64,000 bases of DNA from Candidatus Kuenenia stuttgartensis (GCA_945861465.1 CAMAVB010000002.1:40600-104599), one strand, 5' to 3'. Shown: positions 25,508 through 34,710, counted from the first letter of the stretch. The notes: generated by a model not told the origin, from the letters alone. Made by a program: numbers and translations.

Positions 25508-27373
25508 CTACTGCTGAGGAACACTGGATGCTCCACTTTCGTCGTCCGGAGCAGGGTCGTCCAGACGCACGAGCAGCCAGCTTTCGACCTTTTCGGGGCC
25601 GAAGTGAACCAGTACCGGAGCTTCAGCCTGAGTCAGGTTGTACAAACCAGTCTCGACAACAATGTCCTCGCTCTCACCAAAGCGCACGGCGACTCGTTGA
25701 GTCTCCTTATCGACTTGTCCCTGAATGGTCTGAGTCTCATCTGTTTCTGTGTTATACAGCGTACCGCTGACAATGCCTTCCTTACTGACAGCCAGTTGCA
25801 CGATGCGAGTCGGATCGACGTCGTTCTCACCCGCTGACACTGTGAACGTTCCCAGAGCCAGCCACTCCGCCTTCTGTGCTTCCTCTTCACTGGCAGGCGC
25901 AGGAACCGTTGCCAGGTCCGCCGCGCTTTGGGCGAACTCAGTGCTTGTCGCAACCTCATCCCCGTTGATGTAGACCGAGTTGTCGTTGTAGACGACATTG
26001 CCGCCCTGACCGTAGTCGTAGTAAACCGGCTCAACCCAGACGGTGGGTGGTGCTTGCCATGTGAACCAATTGACACAGGCCGCGTATGTCGGAACGGTCC
26101 ACCAAAATCTCCATGGACGATTGGCGAAGCCATAGCCATAGTTCCAGCCACCCCAGCGACACGGATGGCCGTACCACCAGTTGCCGCGGAAGCAGCCGGG
26201 ATTGCGGTGGTGCCAACGAAAACTGCTGTGAACGCCGACACCCCAGCCCGCCCAAAAGGCCGCTCGGTTCGGATGAACTCCCCGCCAGTTGTGCATTCCG
26301 CCAATCTGATTCTGCCAGCGATTGTTGATGCTGGTCACACGACCTCGATCAAGATTGGCCCACGTCGGACGATTGCTGATGGCGACGTTGTTACCAACAT
26401 TGATCTGCCCGATATTTACCGACCCATTGTTAATGACGTTGTTTCCAATATTGTTTCCATTGCCATTTCCAATGTTTGGTCGATTGCCGATGCCGTTGCC
26501 CACACCCGGTCGATTGCCGATGCCGTTGCCCACACCCGGTCGATTGCCGATGCCATTGTCGATTCCGGGTCGATTCCCGATGCCATTGTCGATTCCCGGT
26601 CGATTCCCGATCCCGTTACCTATGCCTGGACGAGTTGTCCCCGGTAATGGCGCAGGACGCAGCTTGTCCATTCCCAGGAAATCCCCAACGTCACCAGCGG
26701 ATGGCCGACCGCCATTGCCCGGAAGATTTGGACGACTCCCAGCTCCCGGCAAGTTCGCGTTGGGACGACCGCCGTCGGGACGGTTAGGGAGATTCACGTT
26801 AGGGCGGCCGCCGTCTGGACGATTAGGAAAATTCCCGTTGGGACGGTTTCCCGCGCCACCACCCAGTCCGGGAATGCTGGGACGGTTTTCGGGACGATTC
26901 GGCAACGTGTTACCTGGATTGCTGCCTTGACCTGGCAACTTGTTGCCCGGCAAAGTCGTTGGCAACGATGGACGGGTGCCTGGTTGTGATGGCCGTGTTG
27001 ATGGGGTTGATGGCCGCGTCGATGGTTTCAAACCACCAGATGGCCGGTTGACCTCCGGACGACTGGGCGTCGCCGGGCGAGTCGTCGGGCGATTCACCGA
27101 CGGTCCGCTGACGTTCGGCCGACTTGGTGACGGACCACTTGGTGATGGACGACTTGGTGATGGACGACTTGGTGATGGACGACTGGCTCCCATGCTCGGA
27201 GCGCTTGGTCGAGTGGCCGGACGGGAAGCTCCACCGCCCCCGCCACTTCGCGCCGCACCGCCACCACTTCGTGCAGCTCCACCGCCGCCACGAAATCCCT
27301 GAGCGGAAATCTCAACCGAAAACAGCCCCACCATGATCCAAAGCGCAAGAACGCTGAATGTGATTTTTCTCAT
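25508..27373 (-). CDS. Secreted low-complexity Gly/Pro/Arg/Asn-rich repeat protein
   Basis: 621 residues with a signal peptide (ITFSVLALWIMVGLFSVEISAQ). Residues about 25-330 are repeats: GGGAARSGG, SRPSPSRPSPS, NRPDGGRPN and GNGIGNRPGI/V units in tandem (about seven). A Trp/Tyr/Gly-rich region follows (about 390-450, NWWYGHPCRWGGWNYGYGFANRPW), then a regular C-terminal domain (about 500-610) with beta structure (GTFTVSAGENDVDPTRIVQLAV). It is probably an exported surface or matrix protein; proteins of this kind are common in planctomycetes, but the role is unknown. The start has a strong signal and a SnoaL-like gene lies 20 bp upstream in the same direction. Confidence 0.75.
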   Translation of the reverse strand: MRKITFSVLALWIMVGLFSVEISAQGFRGGGGAARSGGGAARSGGGGGASRPATRPSAPSMGASRPSPSRPSPSRPSPSGPSPSRPNVSGPSVNRPTTRPATPSRPEVNRPSGGLKPSTRPSTPSTRPSQPGTRPSLPTTLPGNKLPGQGSNPGNTLPNRPENRPSIPGLGGGAGNRPNGNFPNRPDGGRPNVNLPNRPDGGRPNANLPGAGSRPNLPGNGGRPSAGDVGDFLGMDKLRPAPLPGTTRPGIGNGIGNRPGIDNGIGNRPGIDNGIGNRPGVGNGIGNRPGVGNGIGNRPNIGNGNGNNIGNNVINNGSVNIGQINVGNNVAISNRPTWANLDRGRVTSINNRWQNQIGGMHNWRGVHPNRAAFWAGWGVGVHSSFRWHHRNPGCFRGNWWYGHPCRWGGWNYGYGFANRPWRFWWTVPTYAACVNWFTWQAPPTVWVEPVYYDYGQGGNVVYNDNSVYINGDEVATSTEFAQSAADLATVPAPASEEEAQKAEWLALGTFTVSAGENDVDPTRIVQLAVSKEGIVSGTLYNTETDETQTIQGQVDKETQRVAVRFGESEDIVVETGLYNLTQAEAPVLVHFGPEKVESWLLVRLDDPAPDDESGASSVPQQ

Positions 27374-27393
27374 CGTGACAATGCCTTTCGAGG

Positions 27394-28305
27394 CTACTTT
27401 TGTGGTGCAGAATCGGTCGCTGGTGGTGTTGGAACACGGACAACAGTGACAGCTGGTTCAGTCGGCTGAGGCTCACCGCCCACTTCGTGACCGACCAGTT
27501 GAATCGTGAACGAGTCTTCGTCCAGTCGTTCGATAACGTACGTTCCGGAAGCGACGTCGCCGCTCGCCAGTGTCTGAGCCGACTTTGACAACCAGCTGTC
27601 ACCATTTCGCGCCCATGTGGATTCACCGAAAGATCCATCAGAATTGAATGACCAACTGCGAATCTGCTGACCTCGAGGATCCCAGCCGATCACCTGCGTG
27701 CCGGTCATCGCCACGCCTTCATTAGTTTCGACCCTGAACGACCGCAGCAGAAATGCCTGACTATCTGTCCAGCGGAACGACGTTGTGACTTTCACATCGC
27801 CCGAATCATCGACCCACTCGCCGACAAGCCACTCCAGTTCTTTCAAAGCGTCGGCAGTGGACGCAGGTTGAGGCAGCGGCATTTCTTCAACGGTATCCAG
27901 CAACCACTTATCACCCTGTTGAACCAGAATGGCGGTGTACTTCGAAACAATCGGTTCTGCGTCGCTGAGCACGACCGTCGTTTCACCTTCAACACGCGCA
28001 ACGTTTGCTGTGATGAATCGGATTCCGTCAATCGTCGCTGAGAGTTTGAAATTATGGCCCTCTTTCAGCACCTCATTCATATCCGCCTGAATTGCGTCAC
28101 GCCCTTCAGTGCGTTCACCAGTCTCACGATTTGTATGAGTGCCATTTTCCGTCCAGAACCCGCCAACCTTTTCTGGCGTCTTTTGAGTGAAGGCATCGAC
28201 GTATTCGGCGAGTGTCTTTCGCACGGCGGCTTCATCCGCATCGACCGATGGCACAGCAAACGCGCTCAACAAAAAAACAATCGCGACAGAAAATACTCTC
28301 TTCAT
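27394..28305 (-). CDS. Secreted SnoaL-like/DUF4440-type protein
   Basis: 303 residues with signal peptide (RVFSVAIVFLLSAFAVPSVDA). Residues about 25-150 fit the SnoaL-like fold of small ketosteroid-isomerase relatives (VRKTLAEYVDAFTQKTPEKVGGFWTENGTHTNRETGE, ...YTAILVQQGDKWLLDTVEE). A second domain follows (ELEWLVGEWVDDSGDVKVTTSFRWT), of the type often fused to it. I chose ATG 28305 because AGGAG lies nine bases upstream; the TTG at 28314 is the ORF-track start. It is followed after 20 bp by the low-complexity protein, so the two are probably co-transcribed. Enzymatic activity is unknown. Confidence 0.75.
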   Translation of the reverse strand: MKRVFSVAIVFLLSAFAVPSVDADEAAVRKTLAEYVDAFTQKTPEKVGGFWTENGTHTNRETGERTEGRDAIQADMNEVLKEGHNFKLSATIDGIRFITANVARVEGETTVVLSDAEPIVSKYTAILVQQGDKWLLDTVEEMPLPQPASTADALKELEWLVGEWVDDSGDVKVTTSFRWTDSQAFLLRSFRVETNEGVAMTGTQVIGWDPRGQQIRSWSFNSDGSFGESTWARNGDSWLSKSAQTLASGDVASGTYVIERLDEDSFTIQLVGHEVGGEPQPTEPAVTVVRVPTPPATDSAPQK

Positions 28306-28366
28306 GTGGAACAACTCCTGTGGGGTATCATAATCAGAACGCTATTGAAATTCTCGGCGATTCAGT

Positions 28367-29605
28367 TCACTCCGGCGACTTGACGGACTTCACGCAGCGG
28401 AAGCCGACGTGATTGCTGGCCGTGCGAACTTCGCCTTTGCCGCGCGTGCCGACCATGTAACGCGTGCAATACAAATCGGTACACAGGAATGAACCGCCAC
28501 GATGAACTCGTTTCTTCTCCGTCGGTTCCGCTGGATCGAAGGGTGCATTCGGGCCCTGCGGATTGCGCGCCACGCCGCCCTGAGCAGCCAGCGATCCGTA
28601 ATAGTCGGGGCGATACCAGTCGCTTGTCCATTCCCAGACGTTGCCAGCGACGTCGTACAGTCCATATGGGTTCGGAGCGTACTGCTTCACTGGTGCAATG
28701 CCTTTGAATCCATCCGTCCCTGTATCGCGTCCTTCCACGGGAAACTCTCCCTGATAAATGTTGGCCTGGAACTTTCCACCCGGCTGAAGCTCATTGCCCC
28801 AGGCATAAAGCTCTCCCGCCTTGCCGCCACGCGCTGCAAATTCCCATTCGGCTTCTGTGGGCAATCGTTTGCCAGCCCAGGTCGCATAGGCCACCGCATC
28901 TTCGTATGCAATTTGCACGACCGGATAGTCCTCACGCCCTGTGTGATCTATTTCCGGTCCGGTCGGATGTTTCCAGTCAGCTCCTGGGACGTAGCTCCAC
29001 CATTGAAAATAATCGTTTATCGGGACAGGTTGAGGCGTTGGAGCAAAGACCGTGGATCCCGCGATGAGATTCTCCGGTGGCGCTGTGGGAAATTCTTCCT
29101 GCGTCGGCTTCTGCTCGGCAACCGTCACATAACCTGTGGCCTTGACGAATTTTGAATACTGCTCGTTTGTCACTTCCGTCGCATCCATCCAGAAACCGTC
29201 CACCGCAACACGATGGATCGGCAGCGCGTCTCGTGTCACGCCTGGGAGACTGCACAGCGATTCGGATTCTGCGTCACAGCCCATTGAGAATTCACCGCCG
29301 GGAATCCAGACCATCCCCTCTGGCGCTGAGGCTGTGGCAGGGACTGGCTGGGCGACAGTTGGAGCGAATTCGTTCTGTACCGACGACACGGGTGCCACAG
29401 GCACATTGTCCGTGTTTTCCTGCGTGATCGAAACGGGCTTCTCGGGCGATGACGATGGCGTTGAGGGTATCGTCTGAGACGACCGTGAGTACGCGGCCAG
29501 CAACAAGACGAACGCCGCGCTCAGTACCATCAGGCCAACGACGAGCCTCAACGGGAATCCGGACACCGGTTTCTCGACAGAGGGTTCTTTCTTTTGCTCG
29601 CTCAT
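28367..29605 (-). CDS. Membrane-anchored formylglycine-generating enzyme-type protein
   Basis: 412 residues. A single N-terminal transmembrane helix (LRLVVGLMVLSAAFVLLLAAY) and a Ser/Pro/Val-rich linker precede an FGE-sulfatase domain (about 100-410): GMVWIPGGEFSMGCDAESE, DGFWMDATEVTNEQYSKFV, RLPTEAEWEFAARGG, GNVWEWTSDWY, HRGGSFLCTDLYCTRYMVGTRGK. The two cysteines in SFLCTDLYC correspond to the copper-binding active-site pair of true formylglycine-generating enzymes, which the many non-catalytic relatives lack. It may convert a sulfatase Cys to formylglycine, although no sulfatase is in this window. The ORF-track start runs back through repeat A, so ATG 29605 is right. Confidence 0.85.
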   Translation of the reverse strand: MSEQKKEPSVEKPVSGFPLRLVVGLMVLSAAFVLLLAAYSRSSQTIPSTPSSSPEKPVSITQENTDNVPVAPVSSVQNEFAPTVAQPVPATASAPEGMVWIPGGEFSMGCDAESESLCSLPGVTRDALPIHRVAVDGFWMDATEVTNEQYSKFVKATGYVTVAEQKPTQEEFPTAPPENLIAGSTVFAPTPQPVPINDYFQWWSYVPGADWKHPTGPEIDHTGREDYPVVQIAYEDAVAYATWAGKRLPTEAEWEFAARGGKAGELYAWGNELQPGGKFQANIYQGEFPVEGRDTGTDGFKGIAPVKQYAPNPYGLYDVAGNVWEWTSDWYRPDYYGSLAAQGGVARNPQGPNAPFDPAEPTEKKRVHRGGSFLCTDLYCTRYMVGTRGKGEVRTASNHVGFRCVKSVKSPE

Positions 29606-29649
29606 AGTTGCGGACTGATTCTCAGGATAACTTACTCGAAAATTGGCGC

Positions 29650-29752
29650 TAGGACCGGCGCAGAAATACCTGTCGTCTTCCGGACGTGGGACACGTTTGT
29701 ATCTTGCCCGGCACGATGGAATCGTGCCCCACATATTTCTGTCTCAGTCCTT
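29650..29752. repeat. Repeat family A, copy 2
   Basis: It reads TAGGACCGGCGCAGAAATA...CGGCACGATGGAATCGTGCC...ATATTTCTGTCTCAGTCCTTA. The GGCACGATGGAATCGTGCC hairpin is intact; the partner hairpin is worn (GGGACACGTTTGTATCTTGCC). It lies in the reverse orientation to copies 3-5. Confidence 0.85.
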
Positions 29753-30049
29753 AGACCCTCTCATCCGCAAAATGCGTACAACCGCGCTGCGGACCTTCCT
29801 TGAACCTGGATCGAATCGAAACCACGCCCGGGAGGTCATGCGTTTTAGCTTAGGCACGCCCTGCAAGCAAGGAATGTACCGAATTCGTGAGACTTCGGGT
29901 TGAATCATGCCGCGGATCCGAATTCTGACGAATCGGGCCACAGCCGATTGCATGGCTGACTAAATGAGGTGAAACGCAGCAGGAAATTCGGGAACTTTGC
30001 GGACTTTCCGGGTTCTGCCGCAGAAGAAAACAATGACGGGATTCGGCAT

Positions 30050-30078
30050 TTGACCAACCAGCATTCTCGCCATATAGT
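30050..30078 (+). promoter_or_regulatory. Sigma-70-like promoter upstream of the S41 protease gene
   Basis: TTGACC, exactly 17 bases, then TATAGT: four or more matches in each box with ideal spacing. It would leave a leader of about 200 nt before ATG 30283. This is a sequence match only. Confidence 0.5.
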
Positions 30079-30282
30079 CATTTTAAGGTAAAGTTTGGCC
30101 AAGATTTTTGATACGGTGGTCAATCATGTTCACTCGCTGGCAAACAGACCAGCAGTGAGCACAAAGAAATTTCGATTTCAGGGAAGAAATTGAATCGCGA
30201 GGCATGACGCCGCTCGGTGACACGCTACTGAGACACATGGTCAGAAACTGCGTTTGTGGCAGGAATGATCGAGGGGAAAGTC

Positions 30283-31947
30283 ATGCCGATGAGTCCATGG
30301 ATTTGTAAAATCCGGTCGCTCCTGTTCCATGCGCTGGCGGCATTGCTGGTGGCGGCATTGCTGGTGTCGGCGGGAGCGGCAGCAGAGGACGTTTCAGGCG
30401 TTGATCTTTCCCGTTATGCCAATGCCGAAGAAGCAAAACAGGCTGGCGAACAGCTCGAAAGCAGTCGTCAGTGGGTCGAAGCCATCACGCTGTATGAAGC
30501 GTCATTGGAAGCATGGCAAAACGACGAAGGTCTCAAGTACGCTCTGCGTCGCACACGAATTCACTTCGGGGTCGATCGACGCTATTCGGATCGCAGCTTC
30601 GAAAATCAGTTGCTCAGCAAAGGTCGGGCAGCAGCACTGGATTTATACGAAGACATACTTTCCCGTGTTCAAAATGAATACGTTGACACCGTTTCACCCG
30701 GTCGATTTGTCGCACATGGCACCGAAAGTCTGTACATGGCGCTCAAGAATGAAAAGTTTCTTGGTCGTAACGTGCAGCCGGGTCGTGATGCAGCAGTCGA
30801 ACGAGTTCGCAGTGTTCTGATCAAGGACTTCTGGAACCGTCCACTCGAAACGCGAATGGATGCCCGATCGGCGATCACGACCGTCTGCGAGCTCTGCGAT
30901 CGCGAGCTTGGAATTTCCGGGACGGCGGTTGTCATGGAATACATCTTCGGCGGCTGCAATGCGCTCGACGAATACAGCAACTTCCTGACACCCGATCGTT
31001 ACAACGATCTGTTTGGGAGTATTCAGGGCGAGATGGTCGGGATCGGCATCGAGATGAAAGGCGTCAAAGGGCGCGGCATGCATCTGGTCAACGTCTTGTT
31101 GGATAGTCCGGCTGAACAGGGTGGATTACAGCCGGATGATTACATTGTCGCGATCGACGGTCAGGACTGTCGGGACTTTTCTACCGACGATGCTGCGCGC
31201 CTGTTGCGAGGTTCCGGTGGCAGTCGTTTGGAGCTGACCTTCGAATCCCCCGGAGGAACTCAGAAATCCGGTACATTCACTCGACGCCGCGTTCAGATTC
31301 GCAGCATTACCCGCACCGTCATGCTGGATGAAACTCGAGGCATTGGGTATATCAGGATGGAAGGCTTTCAGAACAATACGGCAGAGGAACTGGACGAAGC
31401 GCTGCGGACCCTGGAACGCAAGGGCATGAGGGCGCTGATCTGGGATCTGCGAGGCAATCCGGGTGGTTTGCTCGAAACAGCAGCGGCCGTGATTGAACGC
31501 TTTATCGATCGTGGCGTATTGGTTTCCACAGAAGGTCGTGCACCGGAGCAGTCACAGATCTTTCAGGCACATGGCAACAACGTGCGTCACTATCCGTTGA
31601 CGCTGCTAGTTGACGAAAACAGTGCCAGTGCCAGCGAAATTGTTGCCGGAGCGATCAAGGATCATCGTCGTGGTACGATTGTGGGGCGGAAGACGTACGG
31701 CAAGTGGTCGGTGCAGAGTATCATTCATCTGCCCGGTGAAACCGGCCTGAAACTGACCACCGCGAAATTCTTTTCGCCCGCTCATGGAAACTACGCAGGC
31801 AAAGGCCTGGTTCCGGATGTCGTTGTGCCTTCACCAGAAGATACGCAGGTCACCTTTTTCCGTGGTCGGACTTCTGATGAGATTTCGGCTGATGCTGACG
31901 TCGCCGCCGCGATCGAAGAATTGCAGACTCGCCTCACCCGCAAATAA
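30283..31947 (+). CDS. S41-family C-terminal processing peptidase with PDZ domain
   Basis: 554 residues. A signal peptide (LLFHALAALLVAALLVSAGAAA) leads to a TPR-like helical region, a PDZ domain (about 270-345: GMHLVNVLLDSPAEQGGLQPDDYIVAIDG) and the S41 protease domain. The catalytic Ser is in ENSASASEIVAGA and the Lys in KTYGKWSVQS. The residue after that Lys is Trp, where GKGxVQ is usual. Tsp/CtpA enzymes cut exported proteins from the C-terminus in the periplasm. I chose ATG 30283 since GAGGGG lies about 8 bases before it; GTG 30256 is the track start. The next gene starts 14 bp after the stop, so it is likely an operon. Confidence 0.88.
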   Translation: MPMSPWICKIRSLLFHALAALLVAALLVSAGAAAEDVSGVDLSRYANAEEAKQAGEQLESSRQWVEAITLYEASLEAWQNDEGLKYALRRTRIHFGVDRRYSDRSFENQLLSKGRAAALDLYEDILSRVQNEYVDTVSPGRFVAHGTESLYMALKNEKFLGRNVQPGRDAAVERVRSVLIKDFWNRPLETRMDARSAITTVCELCDRELGISGTAVVMEYIFGGCNALDEYSNFLTPDRYNDLFGSIQGEMVGIGIEMKGVKGRGMHLVNVLLDSPAEQGGLQPDDYIVAIDGQDCRDFSTDDAARLLRGSGGSRLELTFESPGGTQKSGTFTRRRVQIRSITRTVMLDETRGIGYIRMEGFQNNTAEELDEALRTLERKGMRALIWDLRGNPGGLLETAAAVIERFIDRGVLVSTEGRAPEQSQIFQAHGNNVRHYPLTLLVDENSASASEIVAGAIKDHRRGTIVGRKTYGKWSVQSIIHLPGETGLKLTTAKFFSPAHGNYAGKGLVPDVVVPSPEDTQVTFFRGRTSDEISADADVAAAIEELQTRLTRK

Positions 31948-31961
31948 TTCAGGCAGACCGC

Positions 31962-32846
31962 GTGGCTTCACCACTGCTTCACAACAGCCACGGATCCAGA
32001 CCGGCGGAAGTCTTTGAAGATTTCTTTTCCGACGGTGTGGTCGCGATTGATTTCGCCGACGAGGCCCGCACTTTGCTCGTCGGTACAGAATCTGGCCACC
32101 TGTGCCTGATGAATCAGAACGGCGATCGCCTTGTCGAAGATCGCAGTTTTGTCGGACTTCGTAAACTGGTCTGGTCCGACAGCGGAAATATCGGCGTTGC
32201 GGTGCTCGGCCACAGCCGCATGGTGTGCTTCGATGCAAGATTAAAACCGCTTTGGGACGCTTCGATCACTGGTCGAATTGTCAGCATCGCAATCTCTCCG
32301 CACGGTAGCCATATCGCGTTCAGCAGCGATTCCGCCAGACTGCATATCGTGACCGCCGATCGTAAGGAAATTGCCAAAGTTGATACGAAACGGGCGATGG
32401 AACATCTGACATTTCTGGGAGAGGCACCGGAACTGATCGGTGCGGCTGAGTTTGGTCAGTTGTGCCGCCTCGATCTGAATGGCAGGGAAATCTGGAACGA
32501 ACGCCTCATGAACAATGCTGGTGACATGGCTGTGTCGGAAGGTGGCAAGCGGATCTTTCTGGCTGCATTCAACCACGGCGTTCAGGTCTATGATCGCTCG
32601 GGCACTCAACTGGGATCGTTCGCCATCGATGGCATCCCGAGCCGCGTATCAGCCTCCGCCACTAAGAGTCGCGTCGCCGTGTTGACGCTGGAGAACCGAA
32701 TTTTCTGGCTCAACTTCGAAGGCACGATCCAGTGGGCCGTCGATATCTCACAGGATCCGCCCGTCCATATCTGCACCGGTCCCCTCGGCGACCGCCTGTT
32801 CATCGCCACTCAATCCGGCTGCGTGTTGCAGGTCGCCTGGCCGTAG
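31962..32846 (+). CDS. Beta-propeller (WD40/PQQ-like) protein, probably cytoplasmic
   Basis: 294 residues made of repeated four-stranded blades (VVAIDFADEARTLLVGTESGHLCLMNQNGD, SIAISPHGSHIAFSSDSARLHIVTADRKE, MAVSEGGKRIFLAAFNHGVQVYDRSGTQ, VHICTGPLGDRLFIATQSGCVLQVAW). There are about six or seven blades and no other domain, with no signal peptide. It starts with GTG 14 bp after the S41 gene, so they are likely translated from one message. The function is unknown; it could be a scaffold or sensor. Confidence 0.7.
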   Translation: MASPLLHNSHGSRPAEVFEDFFSDGVVAIDFADEARTLLVGTESGHLCLMNQNGDRLVEDRSFVGLRKLVWSDSGNIGVAVLGHSRMVCFDARLKPLWDASITGRIVSIAISPHGSHIAFSSDSARLHIVTADRKEIAKVDTKRAMEHLTFLGEAPELIGAAEFGQLCRLDLNGREIWNERLMNNAGDMAVSEGGKRIFLAAFNHGVQVYDRSGTQLGSFAIDGIPSRVSASATKSRVAVLTLENRIFWLNFEGTIQWAVDISQDPPVHICTGPLGDRLFIATQSGCVLQVAWP

Positions 32847-32868
32847 TCGATGTCGTTCAAGGAGTAGT

Positions 32869-33032
32869 CTTGGCGCGGGCTTCGCCTGCAACCCAAAGTA
32901 GACGTCACTCTCCGAGTGACGCAATGCGATTCATTTGGCCAGCTCAGACAGGCGTCACTGACGGAGTCACGTGCTCGTTGATCCGCCGTTATCGCAATTC
33001 ATCGCAATTCATCACTCAGAGAGTGATGGCCA
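32869..33032. repeat. Cluster of short hairpins (CTTGGCGCGGGCTTCGCC type)
   Basis: It opens with the module also seen at 7478, then has GTCACTCTCCGAGTGAC and GTCACTGACGGAGTCAC hairpins, a tandem ATCGCAATTC duplication and ATCACTCAGAGAGTGAT. Confidence 0.6.
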
Positions 33033-33141
33033 CTTTGAACTCAACCTCGTGCTCTCCTGCTGGTCAGGCCAAATCTTCTCAGAATAGCAACGTTCTAAAC
33101 GTTTGCTGAGCAAAGGACTAGCCGAAATTGATTGTGAAATT

Positions 33142-33213
33142 GGGAGGGCGAGGCTCCTGCCGAGCCGAGAATTGGCGATGCTGTCGTCGGCTCGGCAGGA
33201 GCCTCGCCCTCCC
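33142..33213. repeat. Long perfect inverted repeat (GGGAGGGCGAGGCTCCTGCC)
   Basis: GGGAGGGCGAGGCTCCTGCCGAGCCGA is matched exactly by TCGGCTCGGCAGGAGCCTCGCCCTCCC about 20 bases later. The 27-bp stem lies 23 bp before the stop of the minus-strand acyltransferase gene. Confidence 0.85.
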
Positions 33214-33236
33214 GAAAATCAACGTCGATGACACGC

Positions 33237-34637
33237 TTACGCCTCGTCGATATTGCTGACATGCGAAGCCAGGCCTTCCATCGCTTCGACAAACTCCTGC
33301 AGGAATCGCTGTGAATCTGCCACATTGATCATCGAAGCATCCGTGCGCAGACTGATTGATAATTCGCCGGCGTACTCACCGATCGACACGGCAGCGCGGG
33401 TATTGGGCCGTACGGGAGCGACTCCTGTCAGTCGTTCGACCAGCACATTGCCTGCGATCCACTTGCCATTGTTGAGTGGAAAACGTCCGCTGAAGCGTCG
33501 CCGGATGTCGCCGATATTTGCCAGCACGGCTGTACTCAGGCATGACTTCAGACCCAGAAACATCTTCATCCCGCGCGGGAACTTGCGCAATACCTTAAAG
33601 ATCTTCAGACACACGATCCCTTCACGATTGAAGACGACATCGTTTGTCTGACGGTGAATCGATTTCAGCAGCGCGTCCATGTCATCGCATTCGTGCTGAC
33701 GCCGAGTCACAAATGCGTAACTCACGACGTTTGCCACCGGCATCTGATCGTGAACTCGCGTCCTCATGCTCACGGGAACGCTGAGACGAATCCAGTTCTT
33801 CCCGTTGTCAGGCTGCGTCCTGGAATTCCAACGTCGAATGTGCAGCAGAAACTGTCCGATGAAAAGATCGTTGATCGAAACATCGTGCCTGGCTGCCACG
33901 CCGCGAAGTTTTCGATGCGTGGCTATGGAGATTACGGCTTCCAGAATGGCAGGTGCTGAAGCTGGCGCTCCAGCGGAAGGCAACGCGGCAGATGCGACGG
34001 TGGGAGCCAGCGTCACCGGCTTTCGAAACAACAGGCGTGAGATTTTTCCAACGGTCTTCCTGAGTGATTTCTTCTGCCGTTCGACTGTCGCATCACCGGC
34101 GTCATAGTTTTCACGTTCAAGCAGCAATTCTTTCCGTGGCTCGTCAAACACGGGTCGCTTCGCACCAGCCGCCGCTGTCTTCTGACCATAGCGCGCCAGT
34201 AATTCTCCCAGAATCTGAAGTCCTCCGATCCCGTCGCAGCAGACGTGATGGATGTAGAGGATCAGTCGCGCCGAATTCGGTGAGGCCCGTACAACAACCT
34301 GCAGGCCGGTTTCGGACGTCAGATCAATGGAACGCACCTGCGGCACAAATCCCGAGACAGACGCTTCATCGCCGTCGATCCAGTCCAGACGCCCCGCAGG
34401 CTGCGCTGCCGTGGCTATGGTCGTCGCAGGCGTCCAGCACCAGCCTCGTCCCTGGATTTCCGTGACGCAGCATCTCAGGAACGGATGGCACTGTACGAGT
34501 TCATCCAGAGCCTGCTGCAATGCGGCCTGCTGAAACGCACCTGACAGATGTGCGGCGATAACGAACACCATCGGATGCGACGGTCTGTCATCGACCAGCA
34601 TGTAGTATTCAAAGTCGGAAAGCGGCAGAGGAAACAT
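33237..34637 (-). CDS. Condensation/WS-DGAT-type acyltransferase
   Basis: 466 residues from ATG 34637. The signature HHVCCDG (HHxxxDG) near residue 155 is the catalytic motif of condensation-domain, wax ester synthase/DGAT and PapA-like acyltransferases. LPLSDFEYYMLVDDRPSHPMVFVIAAHLSG opens the first half-domain. The second half has the SVPVSMRT and NVVSYAFVTRR blocks. It most likely transfers an acyl group between a thioester and an alcohol or amine. The substrate cannot be inferred. The ORF track extends to 34700, but this ATG fits homology and avoids the repeat. No NRPS or lipid genes adjoin it. Confidence 0.75.
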   Translation of the reverse strand: MFPLPLSDFEYYMLVDDRPSHPMVFVIAAHLSGAFQQAALQQALDELVQCHPFLRCCVTEIQGRGWCWTPATTIATAAQPAGRLDWIDGDEASVSGFVPQVRSIDLTSETGLQVVVRASPNSARLILYIHHVCCDGIGGLQILGELLARYGQKTAAAGAKRPVFDEPRKELLLERENYDAGDATVERQKKSLRKTVGKISRLLFRKPVTLAPTVASAALPSAGAPASAPAILEAVISIATHRKLRGVAARHDVSINDLFIGQFLLHIRRWNSRTQPDNGKNWIRLSVPVSMRTRVHDQMPVANVVSYAFVTRRQHECDDMDALLKSIHRQTNDVVFNREGIVCLKIFKVLRKFPRGMKMFLGLKSCLSTAVLANIGDIRRRFSGRFPLNNGKWIAGNVLVERLTGVAPVRPNTRAAVSIGEYAGELSISLRTDASMINVADSQRFLQEFVEAMEGLASHVSNIDEA

Positions 34638-34710
34638 GATTGTGGTGCTGGCGTCCAGCCGTTGTGTAGGGTGGGACAAGCGACAGCGCCGGCCCGCCAT
34701 TCATTCTACC

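Larger units (their letters stand above)
29606..30282. other. Intergenic region between divergent genes
   Basis: 677 bp. It holds repeat A copy 2 (29650-29752), a long stretch with no credible gene, and a good promoter (30050-30078) for the S41 protease gene. Confidence 0.6.
32847..33236. other. Intergenic region with hairpin repeats between convergent genes
   Basis: 390 bp with several hairpins (32869-33032 and 33142-33213) but no gene. The genes on both sides point toward it, so some of the hairpins may end transcription. Confidence 0.6.

Noticed and set aside
26470-26640. Regular direct repeats resembling a CRISPR array
   Set aside because: They are the GNGIGNRPG codon repeats of the secreted protein on the minus strand; unit length is too short and spacers are absent.
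25928-26930. Plus-strand ORFs of 239 and 202 residues with repeats
   Set aside because: Antisense reading of the repeat-rich secreted protein; the minus frame has a signal peptide and continuous domains.
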